Of a stretch of 23,278 bases of DNA, positions 9,120-17,232 are shown one piece after another. Origin of the DNA: Gp13-AA77 sp036521995 (GTDB lineage Bacteria > Acidobacteriota > Terriglobia > UBA7540); contig DATDGR010000269.1 of the NCBI GenBank assembly GCA_036521995.1, positions 1 through 23,278 of the forward strand. The letters run 5' to 3'. Each line of letters starts with the position of its first letter. The first letter of the stretch is position 1. A model generated the notes under the pieces. The model was given only the letters and a program-made list of their open reading frames with translations. It was not told the DNA's origin and ran no database searches. A program made the position numbers and the translations under genes.

Positions 9120-10928
9120 ATGGCGGAAAATAGCTCAACGGAGATGAAGCAAACCCTGGGTTTGACCGGTTTGACGATGAACGCCATGGCGCTCATCGCA
9201 CCCGGCGCCTTCCTTTGGCTCACTTTCTTAACACAAGCAACCGAAGGCTCGACGTCCCCGGCCATGTGGGCCGGTATTTTTCTCGCCCTGCTGCTCTGTC
9301 TCGCCACCGCGGTGTGTTATGCGGAGATGGCAAAGCTGTATCCGGGAACCGGCAGTTCCTACTATTTCGCGGAACAGGCTTTCCTGAACCATGCCACGGC
9401 CTGGCGCCTGGCGCGGCTCTCCAAGTTCATCGTGGGTTGGGCGTCGCACCTGTATTACTGGATCTACCCCGGCGTCATGGTGGGCGTCACCGGAGTCATC
9501 GTCGGGTACCTGGTGGGCACGATCTGGCCGAGCTTCATGAACGCCACTAATCCTGGCCCGGCGTTTATGATGCTGATCGCCATCCTGATGTCCTTCGGGG
9601 TAGCGTACATCGCCCACCGGGGCGTGACTGGCTCTACGGCGGTGAACATCGCCATCAACGTGATTCAAATCTCCGCCCTGGTGCTCTTCGCCGTCCTGGC
9701 CCTCGGTTACCGCGCCAAGCATCCTCCGGGCAGCGTGGCCTTGCAGTTCGATCCGCAGACGAGCGCCGCGTTTAGCTGCGAGTTCGCGACCACCAAGACC
9801 ATGGTGAACGGGCAGCCGACGGACACCATTACGCGCGACTCGAGCGGCACGCCGCAGTGCGCCAAGGACGCCTCCGGCAACCCTGTGCCCTATCACGTCA
9901 GTTACCCACAGAACGACGCCAGTGGCAATTTCCTCTCCCACGCCAACGCCGCTTCCGTGGTCAGGATGCACAACTTTGGCTGGATGTTTATTCAGGCCAC
10001 GGTCGCAATCCTGATTCTGGTAGGATTTGAATCGGTAACCTCCCTGGGCGGAGAGGCCAAACGGCCTCACCGCGATGTGCCCATCGCCGTAATCACCTCC
10101 TTGCTGGTCCAGGGAGCGTTCTGCTACCTGTTCGAATACTTCGCCGCCAACTACTTCCTCAACAGCGGCTACACCATGCAGAACGCGGCCGGCTCGGCGG
10201 CGCCCATCGGTGACATGATGATCATGGTGGGCGACGCCTTGCTCGGCTCCGGCAATGGCCGGATCTTCATGCTGGTCGAAGCTTCCACGGTGTTTCTGGC
10301 GCTGATCGGCACCACGCTCTCCTGCATGAACACGGGAGCGCGAGTCACTTACGCCATGGCAAAGGACAAGGAGCTGGCCGGCAACCTGGGCATCCTGCAT
10401 GAAAAGAACCTGACCCCGCACCGCGCCATCTGGACGCTGGCGGCTATTTCAGCGGTTTTTGGCTGCCTCACGTTGCTGATGTATTTCGGCGATGGCAGCG
10501 CGCCCGCCGACTCGGCGATCCAGGCGCTACCGCAAGGCTTCTGGTCGAGCTTCGGGTACTCGAACCACGCCAGGATGGCGGCCCTGCCCAATTCCTTCCT
10601 GACCGTTACGCTCGCGTCAAATTTCGGCACTTTCCTGCTTTACGGGCTTAGTTGCATCACCTGTCTGGTTTGCTATCACAACCACCCGAAGTTCAAGGTG
10701 GTTCGCCACCTTCTGATCCCGGTCTTCGGCCTGATTGCCAACCTAGCCTGCATGGCGTTCTATCTGATCGGGCCGTTCATGGGTTACGGCACCAAGATGG
10801 AGCCGCTACTGGCCTTCGGCATCGCAGTCGTTTGGGCCATTTACGGGGCTATTTACTTCACGCGCGCAAGCCGCCGCACCGGGCGCACAACGCTGGTGGA
10901 AGCCCGCGCGCCGGCCGCGGGGGCGTGA
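9120..10928 (+). CDS. APC-superfamily amino acid/amine permease
   Basis: I start at ATG 9120 (602 aa), with GGGAG ending 7 nt upstream; GTG 9114 is a less likely start. About 12 hydrophobic helices are visible, beginning with LGLTGLTMNAMALIAPGAF, the substrate-binding first helix style of the APC family, and including the signature GFESVTSLGGEAKRPHRDVP and, later, TLSCMNTGARVTYAMAKD. The protein should import an amino acid or amine through the inner membrane by ion coupling; the substrate cannot be read. An unusual polar insertion of about 85 residues (~198-285, rich in Asp, Ser, Thr, Asn and two Cys) lies between helices 6 and 7 and by topology would face the periplasm. It is the last gene of the porin-glnA-small-protein block, consistent with feeding nitrogen compounds to glutamate/glutamine metabolism. 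Confidence 0.92.
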   Translation: MAENSSTEMKQTLGLTGLTMNAMALIAPGAFLWLTFLTQATEGSTSPAMWAGIFLALLLCLATAVCYAEMAKLYPGTGSSYYFAEQAFLNHATAWRLARLSKFIVGWASHLYYWIYPGVMVGVTGVIVGYLVGTIWPSFMNATNPGPAFMMLIAILMSFGVAYIAHRGVTGSTAVNIAINVIQISALVLFAVLALGYRAKHPPGSVALQFDPQTSAAFSCEFATTKTMVNGQPTDTITRDSSGTPQCAKDASGNPVPYHVSYPQNDASGNFLSHANAASVVRMHNFGWMFIQATVAILILVGFESVTSLGGEAKRPHRDVPIAVITSLLVQGAFCYLFEYFAANYFLNSGYTMQNAAGSAAPIGDMMIMVGDALLGSGNGRIFMLVEASTVFLALIGTTLSCMNTGARVTYAMAKDKELAGNLGILHEKNLTPHRAIWTLAAISAVFGCLTLLMYFGDGSAPADSAIQALPQGFWSSFGYSNHARMAALPNSFLTVTLASNFGTFLLYGLSCITCLVCYHNHPKFKVVRHLLIPVFGLIANLACMAFYLIGPFMGYGTKMEPLLAFGIAVVWAIYGAIYFTRASRRTGRTTLVEARAPAAGA

Positions 10929-10956
10929 GCGATCACGCAAGTCTGACCCGACGCTT

Positions 10957-10991
10957 CGGGTGCCGTGGCCGGGACGTGGCTTCGGCACCCG
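10957..10991 (+). terminator. Candidate terminator hairpin after the permease
   Basis: CGGGTGCCG (10957-10965) pairs perfectly with CGGCACCCG (10983-10991) over a 17-nt loop, and GCGATC (10929-10934) could pair with GATCGC (10991-10996) in an alternative outer stem. It lies 29 nt after the permease stop. There is no U-tract, so it may act as an mRNA end or a rho-linked stop. Confidence 0.4.
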
Positions 10992-11228
10992 ATCGCACTT
11001 CTTGCACAGGAGGGCAGCAAGGCAGGAGGAGGGAATGCCCAGTCACTTGACACTCAGAGCCCGATGTAGCATCTGTGTTATGGTTAACCATCTGGTACAA
11101 CACCATGGCGAGGCAGCACTCACGCACGCAAACCCTTCGCGGATTGGAGCTGAGGACTCCTTCTGGGCGTGGCCGGCGCGGCACCATAGAGTCTGCGCTT
11201 CGAGTCCGGTCAAGTCATCGGCAGTGGG

Positions 11229-11240
11229 CCCCCCGGGGGG
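11229..11240. repeat. Perfect CCCCCCGGGGGG palindrome
   Basis: Six C followed by six G form a self-complementary 12-bp element in non-coding DNA, flanked by GGG on the left and TGCG on the right. Such G/C homopolymer tracts are prone to slippage. No function is assigned. Confidence 0.6.
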
Positions 11241-11529
11241 TGCGTGTGCCTCTTAGAACCCAGGCTCTTAACGACATGTTATGGTTAGGTTTAACTGAAC
11301 ATTTCGACCAGGAATCCCCGGATTATTTTTGGAGGAACCCAAACCTGTAGTCGTCAGATTATAAAGATATAACGGTCGAAGAGGGCTCACGAGCACGAAA
11401 ACGAGCCAAACCTGGAACGAATCCCGTCCGGAACGCCGAACGCTCAGGCGCACTATGGGTTACAGAGAGGACGAAGTTGGTTCGGTGACCATGGAAACCT
11501 GGTTTTGCTGTTTCGCATAAGGCTGAGTC

Positions 11530-12411
11530 ATGATGGGATGGGGCTTTAGCGGGTTGTCCCCTGAGATCGCCGGCGAGCTTGCCGGTAGGCCCCGCTCGCC
11601 CCAAGGTTCTATGTTGGATGTCGAGTTCGCCGAACTGACCGATGTCGGGCGGGTCCGCGATAACAATGAGGACTATCTCGACCACGTGCTGCCCGCTACT
11701 CCGGAGGCGGCTCGCAGCCACGGCTGGCTCTTTGCGCTGGCGGACGGAGTGGGAGGGCAAGAGAGGGGTGAGGTCGCTTCGCGCGCGGCGGTGGACAGTG
11801 TGCTCTCCGGCTTCCGCAAAGCTCCGGGCGGCGAACCTCCCGCGGCGCTATTGCAGCGCCTGGTGCAGGCGGCGAACGCGCGGGTCTACGAACTGGGTCT
11901 GGCGTCTGGCGGGGGTGACGCCACCATGGCCACCACGCTGGTTGCCTGTGCTCTGCGCTTTGACCGGGCAGTGGTTGCCCATGTGGGCGACTCGCGCTGT
12001 TGTCTCGTGCGGAGCGCCCGGGTGACGGTCCTAACGCGGGATCACACCGTCGCCGGCGAGCACGAACGTCTGGGCCTGCTTTCAGCGCGGGAGGCGGCCG
12101 AAGTGCCGACCCGCCACCTTCTCACCCGTTCCTTGGGGAACGACCTGTTCGTGGGCGTCGAGACCAGTGATCATCAGTTGCTGAGCGGTGATATCCTCGT
12201 GCTTTGCTCCGACGGCCTGCACGACGCCGTGACCGCAGTGGAGATGGCTCACATCATCGGCCACAGTCTTGACCTCAAAACGGCGGCGGAGAGACTGGTC
12301 GAGGCTGCCAATCAGCGCGACGGCGGCGATAATGTCAGCGTCCAACTGATTCGGGTGCGGGGCGTCGAACGGATGGGCATGTACCGCGGGCGGCCCTACA
12401 GGCTTCGCTGA
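11530..12411 (+). CDS. PP2C-family Ser/Thr protein phosphatase
   Basis: The 293-aa frame starts at ATG 11530 (AAGG 7 nt upstream); ATG 11611 (residue 28) is a serious alternative because the PP2C domain begins there (LDVEFAELTDVGRVRDNNED). Metal-binding motifs are all present: DNNED at 44-48, ADGVGG with Asp72, the AHVGDSR strand, CSDGLHD with Asp228, and GGDNVS with Asp267. No extra sensor or membrane segment is present, so it is a soluble PP2C of about normal bacterial size. It should remove phosphate from Ser/Thr of proteins using two Mn/Mg ions. The next gene, on the same strand 225 nt downstream, is a Hanks-type kinase, so the two likely act as an antagonistic pair on shared targets. Confidence 0.94.
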   Translation: MMGWGFSGLSPEIAGELAGRPRSPQGSMLDVEFAELTDVGRVRDNNEDYLDHVLPATPEAARSHGWLFALADGVGGQERGEVASRAAVDSVLSGFRKAPGGEPPAALLQRLVQAANARVYELGLASGGGDATMATTLVACALRFDRAVVAHVGDSRCCLVRSARVTVLTRDHTVAGEHERLGLLSAREAAEVPTRHLLTRSLGNDLFVGVETSDHQLLSGDILVLCSDGLHDAVTAVEMAHIIGHSLDLKTAAERLVEAANQRDGGDNVSVQLIRVRGVERMGMYRGRPYRLR

Positions 12412-12494
12412 CTCCTGAGTGCTGGCCTTCACAGTTAGGGTCGCTTACACACCTAGGCTAGAGACGGCAACCCCACATCCACCTGCCCGTAACG

Positions 12495-12520
12495 TTTACA
12501 AATTCTTTACAAATTCTTTA
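12495..12520. repeat. Tandem 11-bp direct repeat (2.4 copies)
   Basis: TTTACAAATTC occurs at 12495-12505 and again at 12506-12516, followed by TTTA (12517-12520). It is a tract of very AT-rich DNA in a GC-rich region and ends 7 bp before the -35 box of the kinase promoter candidate. It could be an UP element or a two-site operator; the 11-bp period puts both copies on nearly the same face of the helix. Confidence 0.7.
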
Positions 12521-12527
12521 TGCCTTG

Positions 12528-12556
12528 TTGACCGCCCGTGTGGCAGCGTTTACTCT
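12528..12556 (+). promoter_or_regulatory. Candidate sigma-70-type promoter for the kinase gene
   Basis: TTGACC (12528-12533, one mismatch to TTGACA) is followed after exactly 17 nt by TACTCT (12551-12556, a weak -10). The start point would fall near 12563, leaving a leader of about 74 nt to the kinase ATG. The AT-rich tandem repeat lies just upstream. Confidence 0.42.
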
Positions 12557-12636
12557 GAAAGCGTCGGAGGCGCTCAACTCAGCGGAAGGTGAAAAGACCA
12601 AGTCCGAGGATCCTGGATTGCTTGACCTGACTGACC

Positions 12637-13602
12637 ATGACCCCCATTCATCCCGGCGATCAACTCGACCACTACCAGATCGAAGGCGTTGCCGCCCGCA
12701 GCGGCATGGCTTCCATCTTTCGCGCCAAGGACTTGCGTAGCGGGCGCCAGGTCGCCATCAAGATCCCTCATCCCGAGATGGAGAGTGATCCCGTCTTCTT
12801 CGAACGCTTTCATCGCGAGCAGGAGATCGGCCAGAAGCTCGATCATCCCGGCGTGATGAAAGTGGTGAGCGACGACGACCGCAGCCAGATCTACATGGTC
12901 ATGGAGTGGGTCGAAGGACGGCTGTTGCGCCAAATCCTCAACGAGCAAAGGCCGCTGTCGATCGAGCGCGCAGTGAAGATCGCTATCGGTATTGCCGAGG
13001 CCTTGGATTATATTCACAGCCACGGCGTGGTGCATCGCGATCTGAAGCCGGAGAACGTGATGGTGGATGCCGAGGACCGCATCAAGCTCATCGACTTCGG
13101 GATCGCCGCCAACGCCGGAGCGCGCCGTCTGACCTTTGCCAAGCTCTCGCAGACCATGGGCACGCCCGACTACATCTCACCGGAACAGGTCAAGGGCAAG
13201 CGCGGCGATGCGCGCAGCGACGTCTATGCGCTGGGCGTGATGCTCTACGAGATCCTCAGCGGAAAGGTCCCGTTCACCGGCTCCAATGCCTTCCTCATCA
13301 TGAACGACCGGCTGCTGAATAACCCCGTGCCGCCCCGCGAAATCAATCCTGAAATCACTCCTCAGCTTCAGGAGATCGTCTATCGTGCCCTGGAACGCGA
13401 CCCCAAGAACCGCTACGCCAGCGCCCGCGAGATGGCCTTGGATCTCGCGCATCCTGACCAGGTTGGCGCCGCCGAGCGCCCCGAACTGTACGACTGGAAG
13501 CGGCGGCGCACGCCTTGGGTAAGAAGGATTCTGTTCTATGCCGTGCTGGCGTTGATTCCGGTGGTCATCTTCGCCCTGTTACTCTACGTGGCCCGGCGAT
13601 GA
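12637..13602 (+). CDS. Membrane-anchored Hanks-type Ser/Thr kinase with degenerate glycine loop
   Basis: This 321-aa protein has an intact kinase core: VAIK with Lys42, the HRDLKPEN catalytic loop (His133, Asp135, Asn140), DFG with Asp153, and a TPDYISPEQ segment after it. A single membrane helix near the C-terminus (about ILFYAVLALIPVVIFALLLYV) ends in RR, so the kinase domain stays in the cytoplasm and there is no extracellular sensor such as PASTA repeats. The glycine-rich loop is odd: where GxGxxG is expected the chain reads AARSGMASIF, so the three glycines appear as Ala, Ser and Ala. Activity may still be possible because the downstream residues are complete. It should phosphorylate Ser/Thr of proteins and pair with the PP2C phosphatase upstream. 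Start ATG 12637 follows no clear ribosome site. Confidence 0.92.
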   Translation: MTPIHPGDQLDHYQIEGVAARSGMASIFRAKDLRSGRQVAIKIPHPEMESDPVFFERFHREQEIGQKLDHPGVMKVVSDDDRSQIYMVMEWVEGRLLRQILNEQRPLSIERAVKIAIGIAEALDYIHSHGVVHRDLKPENVMVDAEDRIKLIDFGIAANAGARRLTFAKLSQTMGTPDYISPEQVKGKRGDARSDVYALGVMLYEILSGKVPFTGSNAFLIMNDRLLNNPVPPREINPEITPQLQEIVYRALERDPKNRYASAREMALDLAHPDQVGAAERPELYDWKRRRTPWVRRILFYAVLALIPVVIFALLLYVARR

Positions 13603-13689
13603 CCGGTGGGTAACCGATCGCAGGTCACGTTCGTCATATTGACGGTGCCGCGAGCGCCCCTCGTTACCTGTTTAGTTCGCCACCCTATC

Positions 13690-13760
13690 CGGTGTTCCGG
13701 CCTAAGAGGGGAGTGGCTAACCGTTGGGGATTCAGCCAAGCTGCCCCGCCGCTGTGACGG
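13690..13760 (+). promoter_or_regulatory. Sequence resembling the core of a cobalamin riboswitch (incomplete)
   Basis: In the leader of the large permease gene, CTAAGAGGGGAG (13702-13713) resembles the TTAAnAGGGAA strand of cobalamin riboswitches. TGGCT (13714-13718) then pairs with AGCCA (13734-13738) as their P5 hairpin does, with GGGGATTC in the loop. Next comes CTGCCCCGCCGCTGTGACGG (13741-13760), close to the conserved CTGCCCCGCNRCTGTNA block. GGTG upstream (13691-13694) and ATGCCAC downstream (13784-13790) resemble flanking conserved pieces. The B12-box (AGCCAGGAGACCTGCC) is not found, and the 3' half would overlap coding sequence. So this may be a truncated or variant element, or chance. 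Confidence 0.35.
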
Positions 13761-13783
13761 CCATGGAAGAGGAGCGCCGCGAC

Positions 13784-16243
13784 ATGCCACGTACGGATTA
13801 CGTTGACAACCTGGGTCAAGACTTACGCTACGCGGCCAGAACGCTCGCTAAAAGTCCCGGCTTTGCCGCCGCCGTTATTCTGACGCTGGCGCTCGCCATC
13901 GGCGCCAACAGCGCAATCTTCAGCGTGATCAATGGCGTGTTGCTGAAGCCGCTGCCCTATCCGCATGCGGACCGCATCGTTCGACTCTACTTCAGGAGCA
14001 ACGACTACCCGAAGTTCCCGATAAATATGTTCGATTTTCGCGATTTCCGGGCGCGCAGCGGCTCGTTCGACGCCTTGGCCGCGTTCACACGCAGCGACGT
14101 CCAGCTCTCGGGCTCGGGCGAACCCGTGCGCCTCGCAGCCTTTCGAGTGACGGCCGGATATTTTCGAGTACTCGGCCTCGCACCAGCGCGGGGGCGCGAG
14201 TTCGAGGAAAAAGACGAGTTGCCCGGAAATGGTCGCTCGGTGATCCTCAGTGACCGGGCCTGGCGGACGCAGTTTGGCGCGACGCCGGACATCGTGGGGC
14301 GCAAGATCACCCTCGATTCGCAGCCCTTCACCGTGATGGGTGTGATGCCTGCTGGCGCCGAACACCCAGGCAACGTATACCACGGGCTTCCTTATGGCGA
14401 CAGCGTCGATGCCTGGTGGCCGTTTACTTTCGAGGGGGATCCGAACTCGCGCGGCTCCCATTTCATGGAGGTCATCGGGCGATTGAAGCCCGGCGTGACA
14501 TCGGCCCAGGCGCAAGCAGAGATGAACACGCTGCTCGCGGAGATCGGGCATGAGCATGGCGGCTATGACGGCTGGCACATGCTGGTGATCCCTCTCTACC
14601 ACGAGATCGTGGGGTCGGACGAGCGCCTGCTGCTGGTTTTGCTGGGTGCGGTCGGCCTGGTGTTGCTGATCGCGTGCGCGAATGTAGCCAACCTGCTGCT
14701 GGCGAGAGCCACGGCGCGCCAGCGAGAGATCGCGGTGCGAGGTGCTCTGGGCGCGACCCGGTCCCGATTGATACGCCAGATGCTGAGCGAGAGCCTGCTG
14801 ATCGCGCTGGCCGGCGGCGCGTTGGGCACGGCGCTGGCAGTGGCGGGCGTGCGCGCGCTGGTGTCACTTTTGCCGGCGGACTTTCCACGGGTCGACTCAA
14901 TCCACGTGAATATCGCAGTACTGGCTTTCACGTTGCTGATCGCCGTGGCCACGGGCTTTGTGTTCGGCCTGGCGCCGGCTCTAGAGGCCGCCCGCACCGA
15001 TCTGCAACAGGGCCTCCGTGAGGGAGCCCGGGGTTCAACCATCAGCGGCCGGCATCTTCGGTTGCGGAACGTCCTGGTAGTGGCTGAAGTCAGTCTGGCT
15101 TCGGTGCTGCTCATCGGCGCCGGGCTGATGCTGCGTGGTTTCGTCAACCTCTTGCGAATGAACCCCGGCTTCCGGCCGGAACACGTCCTCACCGCTAGCC
15201 TCTCGCTGCCCGGCACTGAATACAAGACACCCGCCGCCGTAAGCCGCTTTTATGAGCAGCTCACCACTAATCTCGCGGCTGCGCCGGGTGTGAAGTACGC
15301 GGGCGCCGGCACGGACCTGCCGTGGACCGGCTACGATGAGAACACGGGCGGCTTCACGATTGAAGGTAAGAAGCCCCCGCAAGGAGAAGACTTTCACGCC
15401 CGATATCACTCCTCCACCCCGGATTACTTCCGCGCCTTGAGCATTCCTCTGGTTCGCGGGCGCTTCTTCACCGAGGGCGACAATCACGACGCGCCCCTGG
15501 TACTGATTATCAACGATACGATGGCCCGGCGTTACTGGCCGCACGAAGATGCGGTGGGGCAGCGGATGACGTTCAGCGACACCCCAAAAGAAAAAGACTG
15601 GATGACGGTGGTCGGCGTGGTGGGCGACATCAAGGATAAGCCCGCGTCGAGCGGCGCGGAGCCCGCTTTCTGGTGGCCCGTGCTGCAGGAGCCGTTCGGT
15701 ATCCCATTAATGTCCGTGGTGATGCGCTCCGATTCCGGCGCCGCGCAGCTCGCCAACGAACTTCGGCGCGAGGTGCACCGCCTCGATCCCGCCCTAGCGG
15801 TGGCCAACATACGCCTGATGGACCAGATTGCGGACGCCGGCGTCTCCACCGCACGCTTCGCTTTCTTCCTGGTGGGCCTCTTTGCGGCGCTGGCAATTAC
15901 GCTGGCCGCCATTGGAACCTTCGGCGTCATCTCGTATTCCGTCAGCCGCCGAACCCACGAATTCGGGCTGCGCATGGCTTTGGGCGCGGACCGCTGGAGT
16001 CTGATGCGCTTGGTCCTGGGTCAAGGGGTGGTGCTCGCGCTCGCGGGTGCAGCTCTCGGCGTCCTTTGCGGTTTGGCGCTGGCGCGCGTTCTGCGCAGTT
16101 TGATTTACGACGTCAGTCCGTCTGACCCCGCCACTTTCACCGTCGTTTCGCTGATCGTGGTGGCCGTGGCCTTGCTGGCGTGCTACCTGCCCGCGCAAAG
16201 AGCCACCGAAACTGATCCCATGGACGCCTTGCGGTCAGAGTAA
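13784..16243 (+). CDS. FtsX/MacB-like duplicated permease (acidobacterial orphan ABC permease type)
   Basis: I start at ATG 13784 (819 aa), with GAGGAG 9 nt before it; in-frame ATG 13763 lacks a site. The family hallmark LRYAARTLAKSPGFAAAVILTLALAIGANSAIF (residues ~12-45, first helix) is present, then a large periplasmic MacB-PCD-like domain (~48-270), an FtsX block of three helices (~285-430, with ANLLLARATARQREIAVRGALGATR), a second periplasmic domain (~450-690), and a final FtsX block of three helices near the C-terminus (RRTHEFGLRMALGADRW). This doubled build without an adjacent ATPase is typical of the ADOP permeases abundant in Acidobacteria; they are thought to work with an unlinked ATPase in export or envelope mechanics, the cargo being unknown. 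It follows the kinase gene after 181 nt, in a leader with a cobalamin-riboswitch-like stretch. Confidence 0.9.
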   Translation: MPRTDYVDNLGQDLRYAARTLAKSPGFAAAVILTLALAIGANSAIFSVINGVLLKPLPYPHADRIVRLYFRSNDYPKFPINMFDFRDFRARSGSFDALAAFTRSDVQLSGSGEPVRLAAFRVTAGYFRVLGLAPARGREFEEKDELPGNGRSVILSDRAWRTQFGATPDIVGRKITLDSQPFTVMGVMPAGAEHPGNVYHGLPYGDSVDAWWPFTFEGDPNSRGSHFMEVIGRLKPGVTSAQAQAEMNTLLAEIGHEHGGYDGWHMLVIPLYHEIVGSDERLLLVLLGAVGLVLLIACANVANLLLARATARQREIAVRGALGATRSRLIRQMLSESLLIALAGGALGTALAVAGVRALVSLLPADFPRVDSIHVNIAVLAFTLLIAVATGFVFGLAPALEAARTDLQQGLREGARGSTISGRHLRLRNVLVVAEVSLASVLLIGAGLMLRGFVNLLRMNPGFRPEHVLTASLSLPGTEYKTPAAVSRFYEQLTTNLAAAPGVKYAGAGTDLPWTGYDENTGGFTIEGKKPPQGEDFHARYHSSTPDYFRALSIPLVRGRFFTEGDNHDAPLVLIINDTMARRYWPHEDAVGQRMTFSDTPKEKDWMTVVGVVGDIKDKPASSGAEPAFWWPVLQEPFGIPLMSVVMRSDSGAAQLANELRREVHRLDPALAVANIRLMDQIADAGVSTARFAFFLVGLFAALAITLAAIGTFGVISYSVSRRTHEFGLRMALGADRWSLMRLVLGQGVVLALAGAALGVLCGLALARVLRSLIYDVSPSDPATFTVVSLIVVAVALLACYLPAQRATETDPMDALRSE

Positions 16244-16248
16244 GAACC

Positions 16249-16267
16249 AAGGGTTTCGATCCCTTTT
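16249..16267 (+). terminator. Weak candidate intrinsic terminator after the permease
   Basis: AAGGG (16249-16253) pairs with CCCTT (16261-16265) across TTTCGAT, and two further T residues follow, only 6 nt after the permease stop. The stem is short and the T-run is brief, so it is a modest candidate. Confidence 0.33.
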
Positions 16268-16399
16268 CGGTCTTCGTTGCATGCCACTGCCGGCCCAGAA
16301 AACCGCGCAAACAAGGTAGACTGGTGATTCGCTTGCCCCGGCTCGAGACAAGCGGTAGCTGAGGTGCGAGGCTGCAGGCGACGTCTGGAGGCTACTTCG

Positions 16400-17038
16400 A
16401 TGACTGCCATCCTTCAACCCCCGATCGAGAGGTATCTCAATGCGCTCCTCCCGGCGCGGGACGCCGTGCTGCGGGAAATGGAGCGCTACGCTGCTGACCA
16501 CGACGTGCCTATTGTGGGTCCTGCCTGTGCACGGGTGCTTTACCAGCTCGCGCGCGTGTCTCGGGCGCAACGCGTGTTTGAGATGGGCTCGGCGATCGGT
16601 TATTCAACGCTGTGGCTGGCTCGCGCGGTGGGGCCGAAGGGCGTGGTCTACTACACGGATGGCGATCCCGGCAACGCCCGCCAGGCTGAGACTTATCTGC
16701 GGCGCGCCCGCCTGCTCGACCGCGTCCGTCTGCTCACCGGTGACGCCCTTGAACTCCTCCGGTCCACCGAGGGCGAATTCGATCTGATATTCAACGATGT
16801 CAACAAGCATCAGTATCCGGAGGTCTTTAGGCTGGCGGTGCCCCGGGTGCGCCTCGGTGGATTGTTCATTACCGATAACGTTCTGTGGTACGGGCGCGCT
16901 GCCCGAGCCACAGTCAAGGGTGATATCGACACGGCTGCCATAAAGAAGTTCAACCGGCTGGTCTGCAGTTCGCCCAGGCTCTGCACCACCATCATCCCGC
17001 TGCGCGACGGCCTCGCCGTATGCCAGCGACTTCGCTGA
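16400..17038 (+). CDS. SAM-dependent O-methyltransferase (caffeoyl-CoA OMT-like family)
   Basis: The start ATG 16400 follows GGAGG with 8 nt spacing, giving 212 aa. The Rossmann-like SAM site is visible in VFEMGSAIGYSTLWLARAVG (~residues 58-77), followed by VYYTDGDPGN at the second strand, the GDALELL segment, and DLIFNDVNKHQYPE near the metal-dependent catalytic part. GGLFITDNVLWYG and DGLAVCQRL at the end are typical of the O-methyltransferase family 3 fold. Such enzymes methylate catechol-like or other hydroxyl groups using SAM and a divalent metal; the substrate here cannot be told. It stands alone between the permease and asnB. The 194-nt gap after it contains no recognised element, so co-transcription with asnB is unproven. 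Confidence 0.88.
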   Translation: MTAILQPPIERYLNALLPARDAVLREMERYAADHDVPIVGPACARVLYQLARVSRAQRVFEMGSAIGYSTLWLARAVGPKGVVYYTDGDPGNARQAETYLRRARLLDRVRLLTGDALELLRSTEGEFDLIFNDVNKHQYPEVFRLAVPRVRLGGLFITDNVLWYGRAARATVKGDIDTAAIKKFNRLVCSSPRLCTTIIPLRDGLAVCQRLR

Positions 17039-17232
17039 GGCCGCACAGGACGGCTAGATCAAGGACCATAAGCTCGTCGCTCTTACGGCCATGGCCGGGC
17101 GCCCGCAGGCCGCCTTGGGGCCGTTTGAAGCCTGAAGGGGCGCGCTATCACGCTGAAGTTCTCTGATCTGACTCAAAGGTTCCTGGTTCGCGCACGAGGG
17201 ATGCTTCGCGGCTGTTACACTCATTGAATCGC

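Larger units (their letters stand above)
10929..11529. other. 600-bp gene-poor gap with palindromes and a direct repeat
   Basis: No convincing gene was found. The gap holds the post-permease hairpin, a perfect 12-bp palindrome ATGGTTAACCAT (11080-11091), a perfect C6G6 palindrome (11229-11240), and an 11-bp direct repeat TGTTATGGTTA at 11076-11086 and 11277-11287. A purine-rich ribosome-like site precedes ATG 11035 (74 codons), and another frame runs 11075-11350. Neither protein resembles anything known and both use uneven codons. The 11340-11380 stretch is AT-rich (ATTATAAAGATATAAC) and could contain a promoter for the phosphatase gene. Confidence 0.5.

Noticed and set aside
11035..11256. 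Possible gene with a strong purine-rich ribosome site at ATG 11035
   Set aside because: The 74-residue product has no family resemblance, no membrane helix or signal, and mixed codon use; the GGAGGAGGG run may be chance in GC-rich DNA.
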